64,000 bases of DNA from an uncultured Clostridia bacterium (GCA_934120645.1 CAKOUO010000001.1:248001-312000); one strand, 5' to 3'. Counted from the first letter of the stretch, positions 34,777 to 45,176 are shown. The notes: generated from the letters alone by a model not told the origin. Numbers and translations: made by a program.

Positions 34777-36312
34777 TTATATATTCTTATTAAATTTAAA
34801 TTTTATAGCATCAAATATTTTCTTTTTTTCATCTTTTTTAAATAGTAATAAAAATGTCAACACATAACCTAATATAGCAAATATTATTGCTACTAGTGCT
34901 AATTTTAACCATGAATTTATTATAAAATAATTTCTTAATAAACTAAATACTATTATTATTATTATAAATACTACTAAATTTTTTAAATATTGTGGGTAAA
35001 ATGTATACCATTTTACTCTTAAATTTTTTGCAGCATTAATTGTATTGAAGAAAAATACTTTTATACTCCAAAAAATTGAACTTATTCCTGCAACAGCATA
35101 TATTCCTAAATTTGTATTTTTTAGTACTATTAGTGTTGCTACTGTGCTAAGTACACTCATTATTAATGTTACTAGTACTGGTCTTTTTAGTTTGTTAGTT
35201 GTAGTATCCAATATAAATAAAGAATAATTGCATGAACTTATAATATATGGTAATAATGATAAAATTGATAACACTTGTATTAATTGAATTTCAGCTTGAG
35301 GTTTAGTTGGTAACCATAATGAAAAAAACTCATTCCCAAAAACTATAAATCCAGCTAGTGGCACAATCATTATAAATGATATTATTTTTATTGAAAAATT
35401 AACAGCATTAATTAGTTCTTTTATTTTTCTCTTAGAATATAGCATTATGAATTGTGGAGAAAATATATTTGCAATTGTAGCTAATAGATTTTCAATTGAA
35501 GTTGGTATAGTTTTTGCAATAGACAATATTCCCATTGCATCTGCACCTACAAACATATTAGCAATTAATAAATCTAATCCTGTTAGTAATGTTTTTCCTA
35601 AAGTATTTATTGCATTCCATGAACCAGACTTTATTAATTGATATATAGAATCTTTATCACAATTTTTAATTGAATATTTTAATTCTGGTGCTAATTTTTT
35701 TGTTAATCTGATGTTAGCAATTATTATAATTATTGAGTATAAAACTCCTCCTATTGTTATGTAATATATTTTTGGTGTAAATATACTAAAAACTGTAATT
35801 AAGAAAATTGCCTTTATTATATTAGCTATAATATTTCTTATTGCTTCTAAATCTAATCTATTCTTTGCAAATGATGCAATTGAAAATACTGTATTCATAA
35901 TTGATAGTATTAAATTTATAAATGCAAATGCAAATGTTAACTGCACATCAAATTTTAAGTTTTCTGGAATATCTAAAAATGAATTCAAATTCAAAATAAT
36001 TACAACTGATGCTATTGCAACTATAATAGACATTATAATATCCATTACTAAAACTGACGAAAAATATTTATTTGCTTTTTTTAGATTTTCTTTATTTAAT
36101 TCTAGTGTAATAAACCTACTTGCCATAGAATTTATTATTACAGTTAGTATAGTTGCATAACTAACAAAATTATTTGCTAATCCTATAAATCCATATGCTG
36201 CATTTCCTACTTTTTCTGTTATTATTGGTGTTAATATAAAATTTATTCCAAGTTGTAACAGAAAAGATATAATATTTGATATTAAATTAATTAACAGTCT
36301 TTTTTTTCTCAT
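34777..36312 (-). CDS. Wzx-type polysaccharide flippase (MOP superfamily)
   Basis: A 511-aa integral membrane protein with about 13-14 helices and the N-terminal pattern of polysaccharide transporters (NPxx-like FILTPIITEKVGNAAYGFIGLANNF is spread over residues 25-50). It would move lipid-linked repeat units across the membrane before polymerisation by the Wzy-like protein at 42.4 kb. The ribosome-binding site is AAGGTG. It lies between the deacetylase-like gene and vanZ. Confidence 0.9.
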   Translation of the reverse strand: MRKKRLLINLISNIISFLLQLGINFILTPIITEKVGNAAYGFIGLANNFVSYATILTVIINSMASRFITLELNKENLKKANKYFSSVLVMDIIMSIIVAIASVVIILNLNSFLDIPENLKFDVQLTFAFAFINLILSIMNTVFSIASFAKNRLDLEAIRNIIANIIKAIFLITVFSIFTPKIYYITIGGVLYSIIIIIANIRLTKKLAPELKYSIKNCDKDSIYQLIKSGSWNAINTLGKTLLTGLDLLIANMFVGADAMGILSIAKTIPTSIENLLATIANIFSPQFIMLYSKRKIKELINAVNFSIKIISFIMIVPLAGFIVFGNEFFSLWLPTKPQAEIQLIQVLSILSLLPYIISSCNYSLFILDTTTNKLKRPVLVTLIMSVLSTVATLIVLKNTNLGIYAVAGISSIFWSIKVFFFNTINAAKNLRVKWYTFYPQYLKNLVVFIIIIIVFSLLRNYFIINSWLKLALVAIIFAILGYVLTFLLLFKKDEKKKIFDAIKFKFNKNI

Positions 36313-36336
36313 CTATATTTCACCTTATATTTTACC

Positions 36337-37194
36337 TTATATTTTTTCTGGGAATTTATAAATATATCCATTTTGTGTCCCATATTTACAAATTTCATTA
36401 ATTTTATTTTTATTTTCATTATTAAGAATCCATTCATGAGTAAATATTATCAAATTTTTATCTTTAAACATTTCTGAAGTTGATTCTATCTTTCCTTCTA
36501 TTCGTTCTATTCTATAATCGGTATTATATATATAAATTCCTGTTTCATCATCATTATAATAATCCTGTGAAAACAATTTTTCATTTTGTTCTTTATTCAA
36601 ATAGTAGTCTGTCCTATCTACAGTATCTGCACCTAATAACCCCGTAATAGGTAATTCCTCTAAATTAGCTAAAGCAATTATATTTTTCTTATTGCAAGTA
36701 AACTTTTCCATTCTTACCACTGTTGTTATAGATTTTTCTCCTACAATTCTTTTTAATTCTGCTATAACTTTATTATAATCATCAATTGTTTCTTTTTCAG
36801 ATAATTTTGAATAATCTCTCTCACTATTCAATGCATGAAATCCAAATTTTAGCCAATAACTATTTTCCTCGAATTGTTCTTTATATTTATCTGTGCATTC
36901 ACTCAAATTATTGTTATCAAATTCATAAAAACAGTACATAGAAAACTTTGAACCATACAATTCATTTAACTCCTTTAAATATTTCAAAGTTTTATTTTCA
37001 AATATTGAATTATAAGAATTGTGTGTTATATCAGCAAAAATATCTATAACATCGTCTATACTAAAATGAATATATTTATCCGTATCTTGTTCATAATTTT
37101 TTATTCTTGCTAAGTATATTTGATTTTTATTATTAATATTAATTATTATAATAGTACTTAATATAAAATTCAACACACAAGTAATACTTAACAC
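36337..37194 (-). CDS. Polysaccharide-deacetylase-like membrane-anchored protein (probable 5' frameshift)
   Basis: The readable frame begins at GTG 37194 and gives 285 aa: one N-terminal helix, then a region with HFSIDDV, WLKFGFHA and IIFTHEW, which look like the metal and catalytic positions of a NodB/polysaccharide deacetylase barrel. No ribosome-binding site precedes that GTG. A far better start is ATG 37235, which overlaps the upstream stop as ATGA, but an A8 run (37227-37220) puts it out of frame; one more A would join MNVKKNTLTKIVNIV to the observed helix. So it is either frameshifted, phase-variable, or read through by slippage. Role in trimming the exopolysaccharide is inferred. Confidence 0.6.
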   Translation of the reverse strand: MLSITCVLNFILSTIIIININNKNQIYLARIKNYEQDTDKYIHFSIDDVIDIFADITHNSYNSIFENKTLKYLKELNELYGSKFSMYCFYEFDNNNLSECTDKYKEQFEENSYWLKFGFHALNSERDYSKLSEKETIDDYNKVIAELKRIVGEKSITTVVRMEKFTCNKKNIIALANLEELPITGLLGADTVDRTDYYLNKEQNEKLFSQDYYNDDETGIYIYNTDYRIERIEGKIESTSEMFKDKNLIIFTHEWILNNENKNKINEICKYGTQNGYIYKFPEKI

Positions 37195-37231
37195 AATATT
37201 AACTATTTTTGTTAATGTATTTTTTTTACAT

Positions 37232-38146
37232 TCATTTTCTTATTATTCCTTTTAATTTTCTTTTTAACCTTTCAATATATATTTTTCTTTTATTTCTTTT
37301 ATTTATTTTTTTCTTTTCTTCTTCATTATATTCTTTATTAGATTCCACTAATTTTGATTGCATAAAAGCTTTCATTTCAGGTTGCAACCACTCTATACCA
37401 TTACTTTGTACTCTGTTTCTTAACTTATCATATGTTGGTGTTTTCATTTCTGGTATATCACCAAAAGATAAAAATGCATGTCCATTATAACAATGTGGCT
37501 GTGTGCAATTACATCCAATTGGTAAAAATTTTATTGGTTTATTTATATCTTTGTATATATTGTCTAATTTTATTCCACAATAGCATTGTCTTAAATCTCC
37601 TGTTACTAAATTTAAATAACAAGACCATTCTCCTGCATAACAAAATTCATTTCTTTTCTTTCCAAATATGTCCTTTTTAAAATCCATTAAATCAGAATCA
37701 AATTGTTTCCATATATCTAAATAATCTTTAAATTCATGATTTGTTAATGGTGGAATATCATCAGAATCTTTTCTTCCTATAGTAATATGTGGTAATGCTC
37801 CCATTTTTTCCATCATTACATTTTTTATTTCATCTATGTATGGTTCTAATTCATCGCTTGGAGTTATCTCTATTGTAAAAGATGCTCCCGCTTCTTGCAT
37901 CATTTTTACATTTTCAAAATATCTATCTAACATTTTTAGTCTAACTAATTCTTGATAATGAAATGAAAATTTAAAGAATAGATGTTTTAATAAATCTTTA
38001 GGAAATTCCGCTATTTTTTCAAATCTTTTTGTTAATGATCCATTTGTAACTATCATTACATAATGTCCTTGTTTTAAAATTTCTTTAGTAACATCTATAA
38101 CTTCTTCTGCTATTAAAGTTTCTCCTCCTGCACACAAATTAAACAT
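37232..38146 (-). pseudogene. Radical SAM protein, main C-terminal part (frameshifted)
   Basis: This 304-aa frame continues a radical SAM enzyme whose N-terminus is in another frame upstream. It has CAGGETL, matching the GGE motif, a TIM-barrel region, and a Cys-rich C-terminal part (CYAGEWSC, QCYCG, GCNCTQPHC) like a SPASM cluster-binding domain. It lacks the CxxxCxxC motif, which is in the fragment at 38139-38324. The two join perfectly if one A is removed from CGGAAT near 38157, giving GRICMFNLCAGGE. By itself this part could not form the catalytic cluster. The family acts on diverse substrates; in this locus a glycan or lipid-carrier role is possible. Confidence 0.8.
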
Positions 38147-38324
38147 ACATATTCCGTCCTAATCTTTCTTTTGATAGTGCTTTAGCTATATACTCTGGTG
38201 AATATTTAAATTCTGCTATTTTGTTATTAAATTTTCTATGTTGTGCAATATAACAATAATGGCATCTAAAATTACAAGTTTCTGTAGGTATATAACAATC
38301 TATAAATTTTTTCATTTTATCCAT
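38139..38324 (-). pseudogene. Radical SAM protein, N-terminal part with CxxxCxxC
   Basis: A 61-aa frame with the radical SAM iron-sulfur motif in ETCNFRCHYCYIAQH. It stops at a TAA soon after LGRNMYV because of a one-base shift; the rest of the enzyme is read in the next frame (37232-38146). It overlaps the upstream pyruvyl transferase gene by 8 bases, as expected for a real coupled start. Confidence 0.8.
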
Positions 38325-39366
38325 TTATAATTTCCTCCAATACTTTACTAAAATCATAGTATTTTTTTTCTGTATTATCTATTTTCTTATTTAATAATTG
38401 TTTTATATCGTTTTGAATATTATTTATGTCTTTTTCAAATATAATGTTTTTATCAACATTCTTAATCCATTGATATACACCTTCAACTTTATAATTATAA
38501 TTACTAAATACAATGCATGGTGTATTTGTAATTGTTGCAAAAATCATTCCATGTAATCTATCTGTAATAACTAATTCTGAAGATGCAAATTCTTTTAATT
38601 TTTCTTCTATTTCTTTATTCCTTTTTTGAGGACTTATTGAGTAATCTACTACTGTATCAGTTTTAATTATTTTTTTATTGTATTGTTCTAATTTATTATA
38701 TAATTTTTCTTTATCTTCTTGTGAGAATATTCCTTCAACATCTTTTCTTAAACACAATAAAACTCCATTTCTTTTATATGAATTTTCCATATGATCTAAA
38801 GATAATACAATATCTGGTACTAATATTACTTTTGCATTTTTATAAGTTTTACTTGCAAATTCATATGTTTTACTTTCTCTTGCAAAAATTGTAAGATTTA
38901 AAGCTCTGTCAAATATTTCAATTGATTTTTTAAGTTCTTCTCTTCCATTTTCATCTTCTTTAAAATATATAGTTTGTGGGAAAATTATTATTTTATAATT
39001 AGCAAATTGTTCAATAACTTTATTAACTAAATTTTGTTCTATTTTCCATTGTGATCCTATAAATCCCCCACCTGTTATACTAATTATTGCATCTTTTGAT
39101 ATATTATCTTTAATATATTCAAAATAATATTCTTCCTTATATGTAGGAACTTCAAATGCTTTTATCTTCAATTTTTCTAGTATTTTATATTCTGCATAAA
39201 TAATTGCATGATCGCCTATATTTCCATGAATTGGAGTATTGAATATTATAAATTCCTTTTGTTTATTTTTTTTACAGTATTCTTTATATTTCTTATATTC
39301 TCTACTATATATATACTTTTTTATATTGTTCTTTAATTTTGAAATTATTTTTTTTATTTTATTCAT
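38317..39366 (-). CDS. Polysaccharide pyruvyl transferase family protein
   Basis: A 349-aa enzyme of the CsaB/WcaK-like family, which adds pyruvate ketals to polysaccharide sugars using phosphoenolpyruvate. The family motifs HGNIGDHAII, SITGGGFIGSQ and TDRLHGMIFA are clear. Start ATG overlaps the stop of the preceding glycosyltransferase gene (TAATG) and has GAAAGGA upstream. Pyruvylation would add negative charge to the polymer. Confidence 0.9.
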   Translation of the reverse strand: MNKIKKIISKLKNNIKKYIYSREYKKYKEYCKKNKQKEFIIFNTPIHGNIGDHAIIYAEYKILEKLKIKAFEVPTYKEEYYFEYIKDNISKDAIISITGGGFIGSQWKIEQNLVNKVIEQFANYKIIIFPQTIYFKEDENGREELKKSIEIFDRALNLTIFARESKTYEFASKTYKNAKVILVPDIVLSLDHMENSYKRNGVLLCLRKDVEGIFSQEDKEKLYNKLEQYNKKIIKTDTVVDYSISPQKRNKEIEEKLKEFASSELVITDRLHGMIFATITNTPCIVFSNYNYKVEGVYQWIKNVDKNIIFEKDINNIQNDIKQLLNKKIDNTEKKYYDFSKVLEEIING

Positions 39367-40340
39367 TATAATTTTCCTTTCTTAATTAAATAATATAAAT
39401 TAGGAGTAATATAAAAGAATCCTGTTTTTATTTTATATATTCTTTTAAACATTTTTATTTTAATAATCTTTTTATATGTAATTCTATATTTATTTTTTAA
39501 TTTTTTTAGTATTTCATTAGTTTCTTTCTCATTTTTCATGTATTTTTTTACGCACATATAGAAATATCTAATATTTTCTAAGTAACATTTTAGTGTTAAA
39601 TTATATAGTTTTACTTCTTTATTTTTTTGAAAAAATTCTAATCTTTCTTCTATAGCAATTAAAAAGTCTAATCTTCTACTATTAAATTTTTTTCCTGTTA
39701 TACTTTCTGAATTTTTTCTATAATTATATAATCTTTCTTTAATAATTGAAACTTTTTTTATTTTATATAAAATTTTATATGTTGTAAACTCATCTTCATG
39801 TATTTTATTTATTGGGAATTTAATATCATTAAATAAACTTCTTTTATACATTTTATTCCATACAACAGTATTTTCCCATTTGCCATAATACAATTCTTCG
39901 AGCATTTTTAATGTTGATTTTACTTTATCTTCTTTTTCACCTATTTCATTTGTTAGTTTTTCTTCTTCGTTTACTTCATTTATTCCGCATTGAGATATTT
40001 CTGTATTATTTTGTATTATTGCTTTATATAGTAACTCTATATATTGTTCTTCAACATAGTCATCAGAATCTATAAAAGTTATGTATTTTCCAGTAGATAT
40101 TTTTAACCCTTCATTTCTTGCGTCTGATAAACCACCATTTTTTTTATGTATTACTTTAATTCTTTTATCTGCTTGAGCATATTTATCACACATTTCCCCA
40201 CAATTATCTGGTGACCCATCATCTACTAATATAATTTCAATATTTTGATATGTTTGTTTTTCTATACTTTTTATACATTTGTCTAAATATTTCTCAACAT
40301 TGTATATTGGTATAATAATAGAAATTAGTTCTTCGTTCAT
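39366..40340 (-). CDS. GT2 family glycosyltransferase
   Basis: A 324-aa GT-A fold glycosyltransferase, probably at the inner membrane face. Motifs: SIIIPIYNVEKYLDKC at the start, LVDDGSPDN (nucleotide-sugar binding), NGGLSDARNEG, and FIDSDDYV carrying the metal-binding acidic residues. The C-terminal part is basic and may contact the membrane. It is one of three GT2 genes in a row; sugar specificity cannot be told. Confidence 0.92.
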   Translation of the reverse strand: MNEELISIIIPIYNVEKYLDKCIKSIEKQTYQNIEIILVDDGSPDNCGEMCDKYAQADKRIKVIHKKNGGLSDARNEGLKISTGKYITFIDSDDYVEEQYIELLYKAIIQNNTEISQCGINEVNEEEKLTNEIGEKEDKVKSTLKMLEELYYGKWENTVVWNKMYKRSLFNDIKFPINKIHEDEFTTYKILYKIKKVSIIKERLYNYRKNSESITGKKFNSRRLDFLIAIEERLEFFQKNKEVKLYNLTLKCYLENIRYFYMCVKKYMKNEKETNEILKKLKNKYRITYKKIIKIKMFKRIYKIKTGFFYITPNLYYLIKKGKL

Positions 40341-40398
40341 TTATTGTTTCCTTTCAATTATTTTTATCTTAAATTCACTATTGTTTGTACCTATATAA

Positions 40399-41427
40399 TT
40401 ATATTTTTTTCTTTATTTTTGAAACTTTGTATCTAAATTTATTAAAAGTAATAAGTAATAATTTGTTCTTTTTTTGTATTAAATTTATACTTATTTTTCT
40501 TTGAAATGGTATATAATTTTCTCCTATGTCATTTTTTAATAATTCTTCTAATTTATTATCTTTAATCATCTTGTCCAATATTTCATTATCAATTTTTTTA
40601 TCTGAACAAACTCTATAAAAAATACTTTCTATACCCATAATAATTGCAAATGTTAATATTTTTTTTCTATTTTCATTAAGTTGTTTTTGATTTTTTAATT
40701 CATTTATTATTAAATCATAAACTTTTAGCATATCACAAAAATTTCTATAATAATATTTTGGTGAATTGCATACACTTTCCGTATTTATAAAATAATTATA
40801 TAATCTATCATTCATTATATACAAATTATTTGTTTTCGACAATATATTTATATAAAATAATAAATCTTCCATCATTCCAATTTCTTTGTTAAATCTTATG
40901 TTTCCTATTATTTCTCTTTTTATTACTAATGTCCATACATATGCATTAACTTTACCTAATAAAATATTGTCTATAAAATGTTCTATGTTTTGTTTATCAA
41001 GATTTTTTTCTTTGTATTCTTCGTAATCCTCGTTTCCTTTTTCTTCTTTTCCATCTGAAGTTGTAATGTTATAATTGAATTTAATTAAATCAATATCTTT
41101 TTTATTTATAGTGTTTATTATTTTTTTTATCATATTTTCTTCCAAATAATCATCAACATCTATAAACATTATATAATCTCCAGTTGCCTCTTCTATTCCT
41201 CTATTTCTAGTATCTGATACACCTGTATTTTCTTTATCTATGACTTTAATTCTATCATCAATATTCTTAAATTTTTTTAATATATCCATAGATTTATCTG
41301 TTGAGCCATCATTTATTAAAATTATTTCTAATTCTTCATAATCTTGATTTATAATTGATTTTAAGCATCTTTCTATATATTTTTCTCCATTATAAATTGG
41401 TATAATTATTGATATTTTTGTATTCAT
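40399..41427 (-). CDS. GT2 family glycosyltransferase
   Basis: A 342-aa GT2 enzyme with SIIIPIYNGEKYIERC, LINDGSTDKS, TGVSDTRNRG and FIDVDDYLE; note Val between the acidic residues of the usual DxD-like site. The C-terminal 130 residues are helical and basic. It belongs to the polysaccharide operon and adds one sugar of the repeat unit, by inference. Ribosome-binding site AGGAAG. Confidence 0.92.
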   Translation of the reverse strand: MNTKISIIIPIYNGEKYIERCLKSIINQDYEELEIILINDGSTDKSMDILKKFKNIDDRIKVIDKENTGVSDTRNRGIEEATGDYIMFIDVDDYLEENMIKKIINTINKKDIDLIKFNYNITTSDGKEEKGNEDYEEYKEKNLDKQNIEHFIDNILLGKVNAYVWTLVIKREIIGNIRFNKEIGMMEDLLFYINILSKTNNLYIMNDRLYNYFINTESVCNSPKYYYRNFCDMLKVYDLIINELKNQKQLNENRKKILTFAIIMGIESIFYRVCSDKKIDNEILDKMIKDNKLEELLKNDIGENYIPFQRKISINLIQKKNKLLLITFNKFRYKVSKIKKKI

Positions 41428-41434
41428 TTTGATA

Positions 41435-42409
41435 TCACTTCCTAATAAATTCGTTTAAATTATTTGTTATCTTTACTAATCTTAATCCTCCAAATGATGC
41501 AATTAAAAATAATTTTATTCTAGGATAAGTATCTTTATCTTTTAATAGTTCTTTTCTATATTGTTTTATATATTTTTTTATTTTAACTATATATGTTTTA
41601 TACTTTTTAGTTAAAGGAATTTTACAAGCTAAAAATAAAGATTGTGTAACTAATAGATTTTTTCCAGCTAGTAATAATTCTTCTTTGTAATTTTTATTTA
41701 TAAAATCATATATTTCTTCTGCCCAATGTAATAAAATTAATTCTCTTTCTCTAAATTTACTTTTTGTTATTCCAGTAGGATTATAAACATAATTATACCC
41801 TTGATATGAAGTTATAGCTATTTTATTGCAGTTATTTACCACTTTATACATTGTTGCTAAATCTTCATATATTTGTCCATTTGGAAATTCTACTCCATCA
41901 AATAATTCTTTTTTATATAATTTACAATGTGGTCCATTTTGTATTTCATATTGATATAATAATTTTTTTAATCCTTCTTTTCTATCAACAACATAATTTT
42001 TTAATGGTTCTTTTCCTTTTTTTAATACATCTTTTTCATTTTTGCATTGAAATATATTTGATGATACCATATCCACATTATATTCTTTTAATATGTTGTA
42101 ATTTACTTCTATATAATCTTTATCTAAAAAATCATCACTATCTAAAAAAATAAAATATTTTGCGCTACATTTTTTTATAGCTTCATTTCTTGAAAATGCA
42201 ACGCCTTTATTTTCTCTAGTATATATTTTAAATCTATCATCATCTCTTATTATGTTTTTACAAATCTCTAAGCTATTGTCTGTTGAACCATCATTTATTA
42301 TTATAACTTCTAAATTTTTATAACTCTGTTCTTTAACACTTTTTAAGCATTTATCTATATATTTTTCACTATTATACATTGGTATTAGTATTCCTATTTT
42401 TTCTTCCAT
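41435..42409 (-). CDS. GT2 family glycosyltransferase
   Basis: A 324-aa GT2 enzyme (GILIPMYNSEKYIDKC, IINDGSTDNS, KGVAFSRNEA, FLDSDDFLD). The ATG at 42409 has AGGAGA upstream and overlaps the end of the polymerase-like gene by 38 bases; an in-frame start 21 bases earlier has no site. The overlap suggests translational coupling with the Wzy-like gene. Confidence 0.92.
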   Translation of the reverse strand: MEEKIGILIPMYNSEKYIDKCLKSVKEQSYKNLEVIIINDGSTDNSLEICKNIIRDDDRFKIYTRENKGVAFSRNEAIKKCSAKYFIFLDSDDFLDKDYIEVNYNILKEYNVDMVSSNIFQCKNEKDVLKKGKEPLKNYVVDRKEGLKKLLYQYEIQNGPHCKLYKKELFDGVEFPNGQIYEDLATMYKVVNNCNKIAITSYQGYNYVYNPTGITKSKFRERELILLHWAEEIYDFINKNYKEELLLAGKNLLVTQSLFLACKIPLTKKYKTYIVKIKKYIKQYRKELLKDKDTYPRIKLFLIASFGGLRLVKITNNLNEFIRK

Positions 42410-43544
42410 TCTTAGTTCTCCTATTATCAAATATTAAATCTGCAATAAAGAATATTCCCACATTTGTAAATGCATAAAATAATATATTTTCTGTAATTGA
42501 ATAAAATAACATTGCTAATATTATCATTATTCTTTTATAATTATATGATAAGCAATATTTTTTTATCAATTTCAATTGAGCTATATGAAATAGTATATTA
42601 ATTATTATTCCATATGATAGCAGTGGACTTATTATTCCCTGATCTACTGTAATATATATGTTATAGCCAAATCCTGTATCAAAAGCACTTGAAATCTGTT
42701 GTCCAAACAATGTTAATAAATTATATCTTTGTAATACTCTGTTAGCAAATTCTAATCTTCCTGTCATTAATTTGTTTGCATAATTAAATATTGTTGTACC
42801 ATTAAAAAAACATACCATTATTATTATTGATATAATTATTAATATATAAAATATTTGTATATTTCTATAATTTTTTATAAACAGTTTATAATTATTTTGG
42901 CTGTATACTATGGATAATATTATTGCTATAACTGCAATTATTAATCCTGTTCTAGATTTTGTTAATGTATATCCAATTAACACTAATATTAGTGCCACAA
43001 ATGTATATAACATTTTCTTTTTTGGATTTTTTATACTCATAAAATATGTATATAACCATAAAATTAATATTACATCAAATAGTAATTGTAAGTTGTTAGC
43101 ATGAGAAAATCCAAAATAATATCTTTTTTCTACTACTCCTCTTCCAAAATCTCCTTGCTCATACAATGTGCCCATATTTAATACTGCTGAGCAAAAGATA
43201 TGTATAAGTAATATTATTACTCCAAAATAAAAATACCATTTTATTAGTTTATCTATATCTTTGTTTTTTGCAGCAGAAAGAATTAATGTTATTTTCAATA
43301 TGTTCATCGATTTAGAAAATATATAAATAATTAATCCTAATATATTTAGTGCTATTATAGTTATAATTTCTTTTTGATTTAATTTTTTAAAATTAATAGA
43401 TAATATTATACACATAAAAGCTGGTATATAAAAAATATATTCATTAATTATAAATAGACTATTTGTCCAAAATTGAATAAAAAGTAATAAACATCCAATT
43501 ATAAATAATGTATCTCTTTTTATTTTCAAGCCATTATCAGTCAC
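42372..43544 (-). CDS. Wzy-like O-antigen/polysaccharide polymerase
   Basis: A 390-aa membrane protein with about ten helices and a larger outer loop around residues 130-160 and 280-300, the layout of Wzy and O-antigen ligase-like proteins. Sequence is poorly conserved, so the call rests on topology and on its place among glycosyltransferases with a Wzx-like flippase in the same operon. Start is GTG, overlapping the stop of the preceding gene (GTGA), with AAGGAG seven bases away. Confidence 0.75.
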   Translation of the reverse strand: MTDNGLKIKRDTLFIIGCLLLFIQFWTNSLFIINEYIFYIPAFMCIILSINFKKLNQKEIITIIALNILGLIIYIFSKSMNILKITLILSAAKNKDIDKLIKWYFYFGVIILLIHIFCSAVLNMGTLYEQGDFGRGVVEKRYYFGFSHANNLQLLFDVILILWLYTYFMSIKNPKKKMLYTFVALILVLIGYTLTKSRTGLIIAVIAIILSIVYSQNNYKLFIKNYRNIQIFYILIIISIIIMVCFFNGTTIFNYANKLMTGRLEFANRVLQRYNLLTLFGQQISSAFDTGFGYNIYITVDQGIISPLLSYGIIINILFHIAQLKLIKKYCLSYNYKRIMIILAMLFYSITENILFYAFTNVGIFFIADLIFDNRRTKNGRKNRNTNTNV

Positions 43545-44617
43545 TTTATTTCTCCTTCTACAATATTTTTTATAAATTTTTCAATTTCTAATGCCATATT
43601 CTTTTCATTAAATTTATCTATAACCATTTTTTTTGCATTTTCGCCTATTATTTTTGTTTTTTGTTCATCTTTTAACAATTCTATTTTATTTTTTAAATCT
43701 TCTATATCTTGGCTTTTATAAAGTACTGCTGTTTTTTCATCTTGAACATAATCTCTTACACTTGGTACATTTGCTGTTATTACTGCTTTAGAATAATACA
43801 TCTGTTGTAATAGTGTCATTTGTCCAAATGAAAAATTTTTATATTCTAATGGTAAAACGCAGAATTTAGCACATTGTATTTGATTGTTTAATTTTCTTTT
43901 ATCTATTGGTGGATAATACTGAATGTTATCTTCTTCTTTATATTCGTTAGTTGATCCTATTATTCTTAATTTATAGTTTATATTGGCTTTTTTATATGCT
44001 GCAATTAATGTATCATTATCCCTAAAATTATATCCAATACTTAATATATAGTCCTCTTCACTTTTTTCTATTTTGTCGTTACTTATGTCTCGTTCAAAAT
44101 AATCTATATCTGTCCCAAAAGGTATAAATTTTGATTTTTCTACTAACCATGGAAAACATTTTTTATAATATTCAATTTGTTCACTTTCATGGTATATTAT
44201 TCCATCTATTGATTTACTTGCAAATTGATTTAATTTTAAAATTTTTCCTGTTTCTTTAGCACTATTAAATGCTCCTATATCAAATACAATATGTTTTTTT
44301 CCATTTTTTCCAAATATTCTTCTATATAGAGCAATTAAAATACCGCTTGGCATACCATGAGATATAATTACATCATATTTTTTCATTTTTCTTATTGCTT
44401 TAAAAGCTTGTATAATATAGAAATGTAAAACATTTCTTTCAAACTTTTCAAATACTTTATTTGAACTTATATCTATAACATCTACATCTATATCATCTTT
44501 AAAATGCTTAAAAAACCAATATTTTTCATTTGATGTATAATAGTCTGGTGATTGTATATCTTTTGGAATATCAGATGTATATTTTACCTTCCAATTTACT
44601 AACATTAATACTTTCAT
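43541..44617 (-). CDS. GT4-like family glycosyltransferase
   Basis: A 358-aa GT-B fold glycosyltransferase. The N-terminal acceptor domain begins MKVLMLVNWKV; the C-terminal donor domain has ILSIGYNFRDNDTLIAA, LRIIGSTNEY and a variant of the E-x7-E region (SFGQMTLLQQMYYSKA) in which the first Glu is absent. ATG at 44617 overlaps the preceding stop as ATGA and has GGGAG upstream. It adds a repeat-unit sugar, by inference. Confidence 0.82.
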   Translation of the reverse strand: MKVLMLVNWKVKYTSDIPKDIQSPDYYTSNEKYWFFKHFKDDIDVDVIDISSNKVFEKFERNVLHFYIIQAFKAIRKMKKYDVIISHGMPSGILIALYRRIFGKNGKKHIVFDIGAFNSAKETGKILKLNQFASKSIDGIIYHESEQIEYYKKCFPWLVEKSKFIPFGTDIDYFERDISNDKIEKSEEDYILSIGYNFRDNDTLIAAYKKANINYKLRIIGSTNEYKEEDNIQYYPPIDKRKLNNQIQCAKFCVLPLEYKNFSFGQMTLLQQMYYSKAVITANVPSVRDYVQDEKTAVLYKSQDIEDLKNKIELLKDEQKTKIIGENAKKMVIDKFNEKNMALEIEKFIKNIVEGEIK

Positions 44618-45174
44618 ATAATTTTCTCCCATTCATTCTTCACAAAATTATATTTTTTTATTACTTTTGCAGGATTTCCAACTGCTACTGAATAATCTGG
44701 TATATCTTTATTTACTAAACTGTTTGCTCCTATAATACAATGTTTTCCTATTTTTACATTTCCTACTATAACAGAGTTTATTCCTATCCAAGAGTCATCT
44801 CCTATTTCTATTCCACTTTTAAATATATTTACTCCTTGATTCATTATTGGTGTGTTTATATCTGTATATTTATGATCTTGGTCTGCTACATAAATATTAG
44901 GTCCAAATAATACATTTTCACCTATTGTAATTTTATTTGCACAACAAATTCTAGCTCTTGTTCCTATATCTGTATTTTTCTTTATTTTTAATTTTGCATT
45001 TTCATTACATGTGATAAATCCATATGGTCTAATTGAAACATTATCTTCTATTTCTATATCTTTTCCACCTATAATTCTATTTTCTTTTCCTATATATATT
45101 TTTTTTCCAAATTTACCTATTCTAAATTTTATACAATTAATTATACCTAATATTTCTTTTAAAAATTTTTTCAC
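44614..45174 (-). CDS. Left-handed beta-helix (hexapeptide) acyltransferase
   Basis: A 186-aa acetyltransferase of the hexapeptide family, likely a sugar O-acetyltransferase. Hexapeptide turns run from about 40 to 160 (VSIRPYGFI, TIGENVLFGPNIYV, EIGDDSWIGINSVIVGNVKIG), with the catalytic His in DQDHKY and the family ending VAVGNPAKVIKKY. GTG start with AAGGAG upstream, overlapping nothing but adjacent to the preceding GT4 stop. Confidence 0.9.
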   Translation of the reverse strand: MKKFLKEILGIINCIKFRIGKFGKKIYIGKENRIIGGKDIEIEDNVSIRPYGFITCNENAKLKIKKNTDIGTRARICCANKITIGENVLFGPNIYVADQDHKYTDINTPIMNQGVNIFKSGIEIGDDSWIGINSVIVGNVKIGKHCIIGANSLVNKDIPDYSVAVGNPAKVIKKYNFVKNEWEKII

Positions 45175-45176
45175 CT

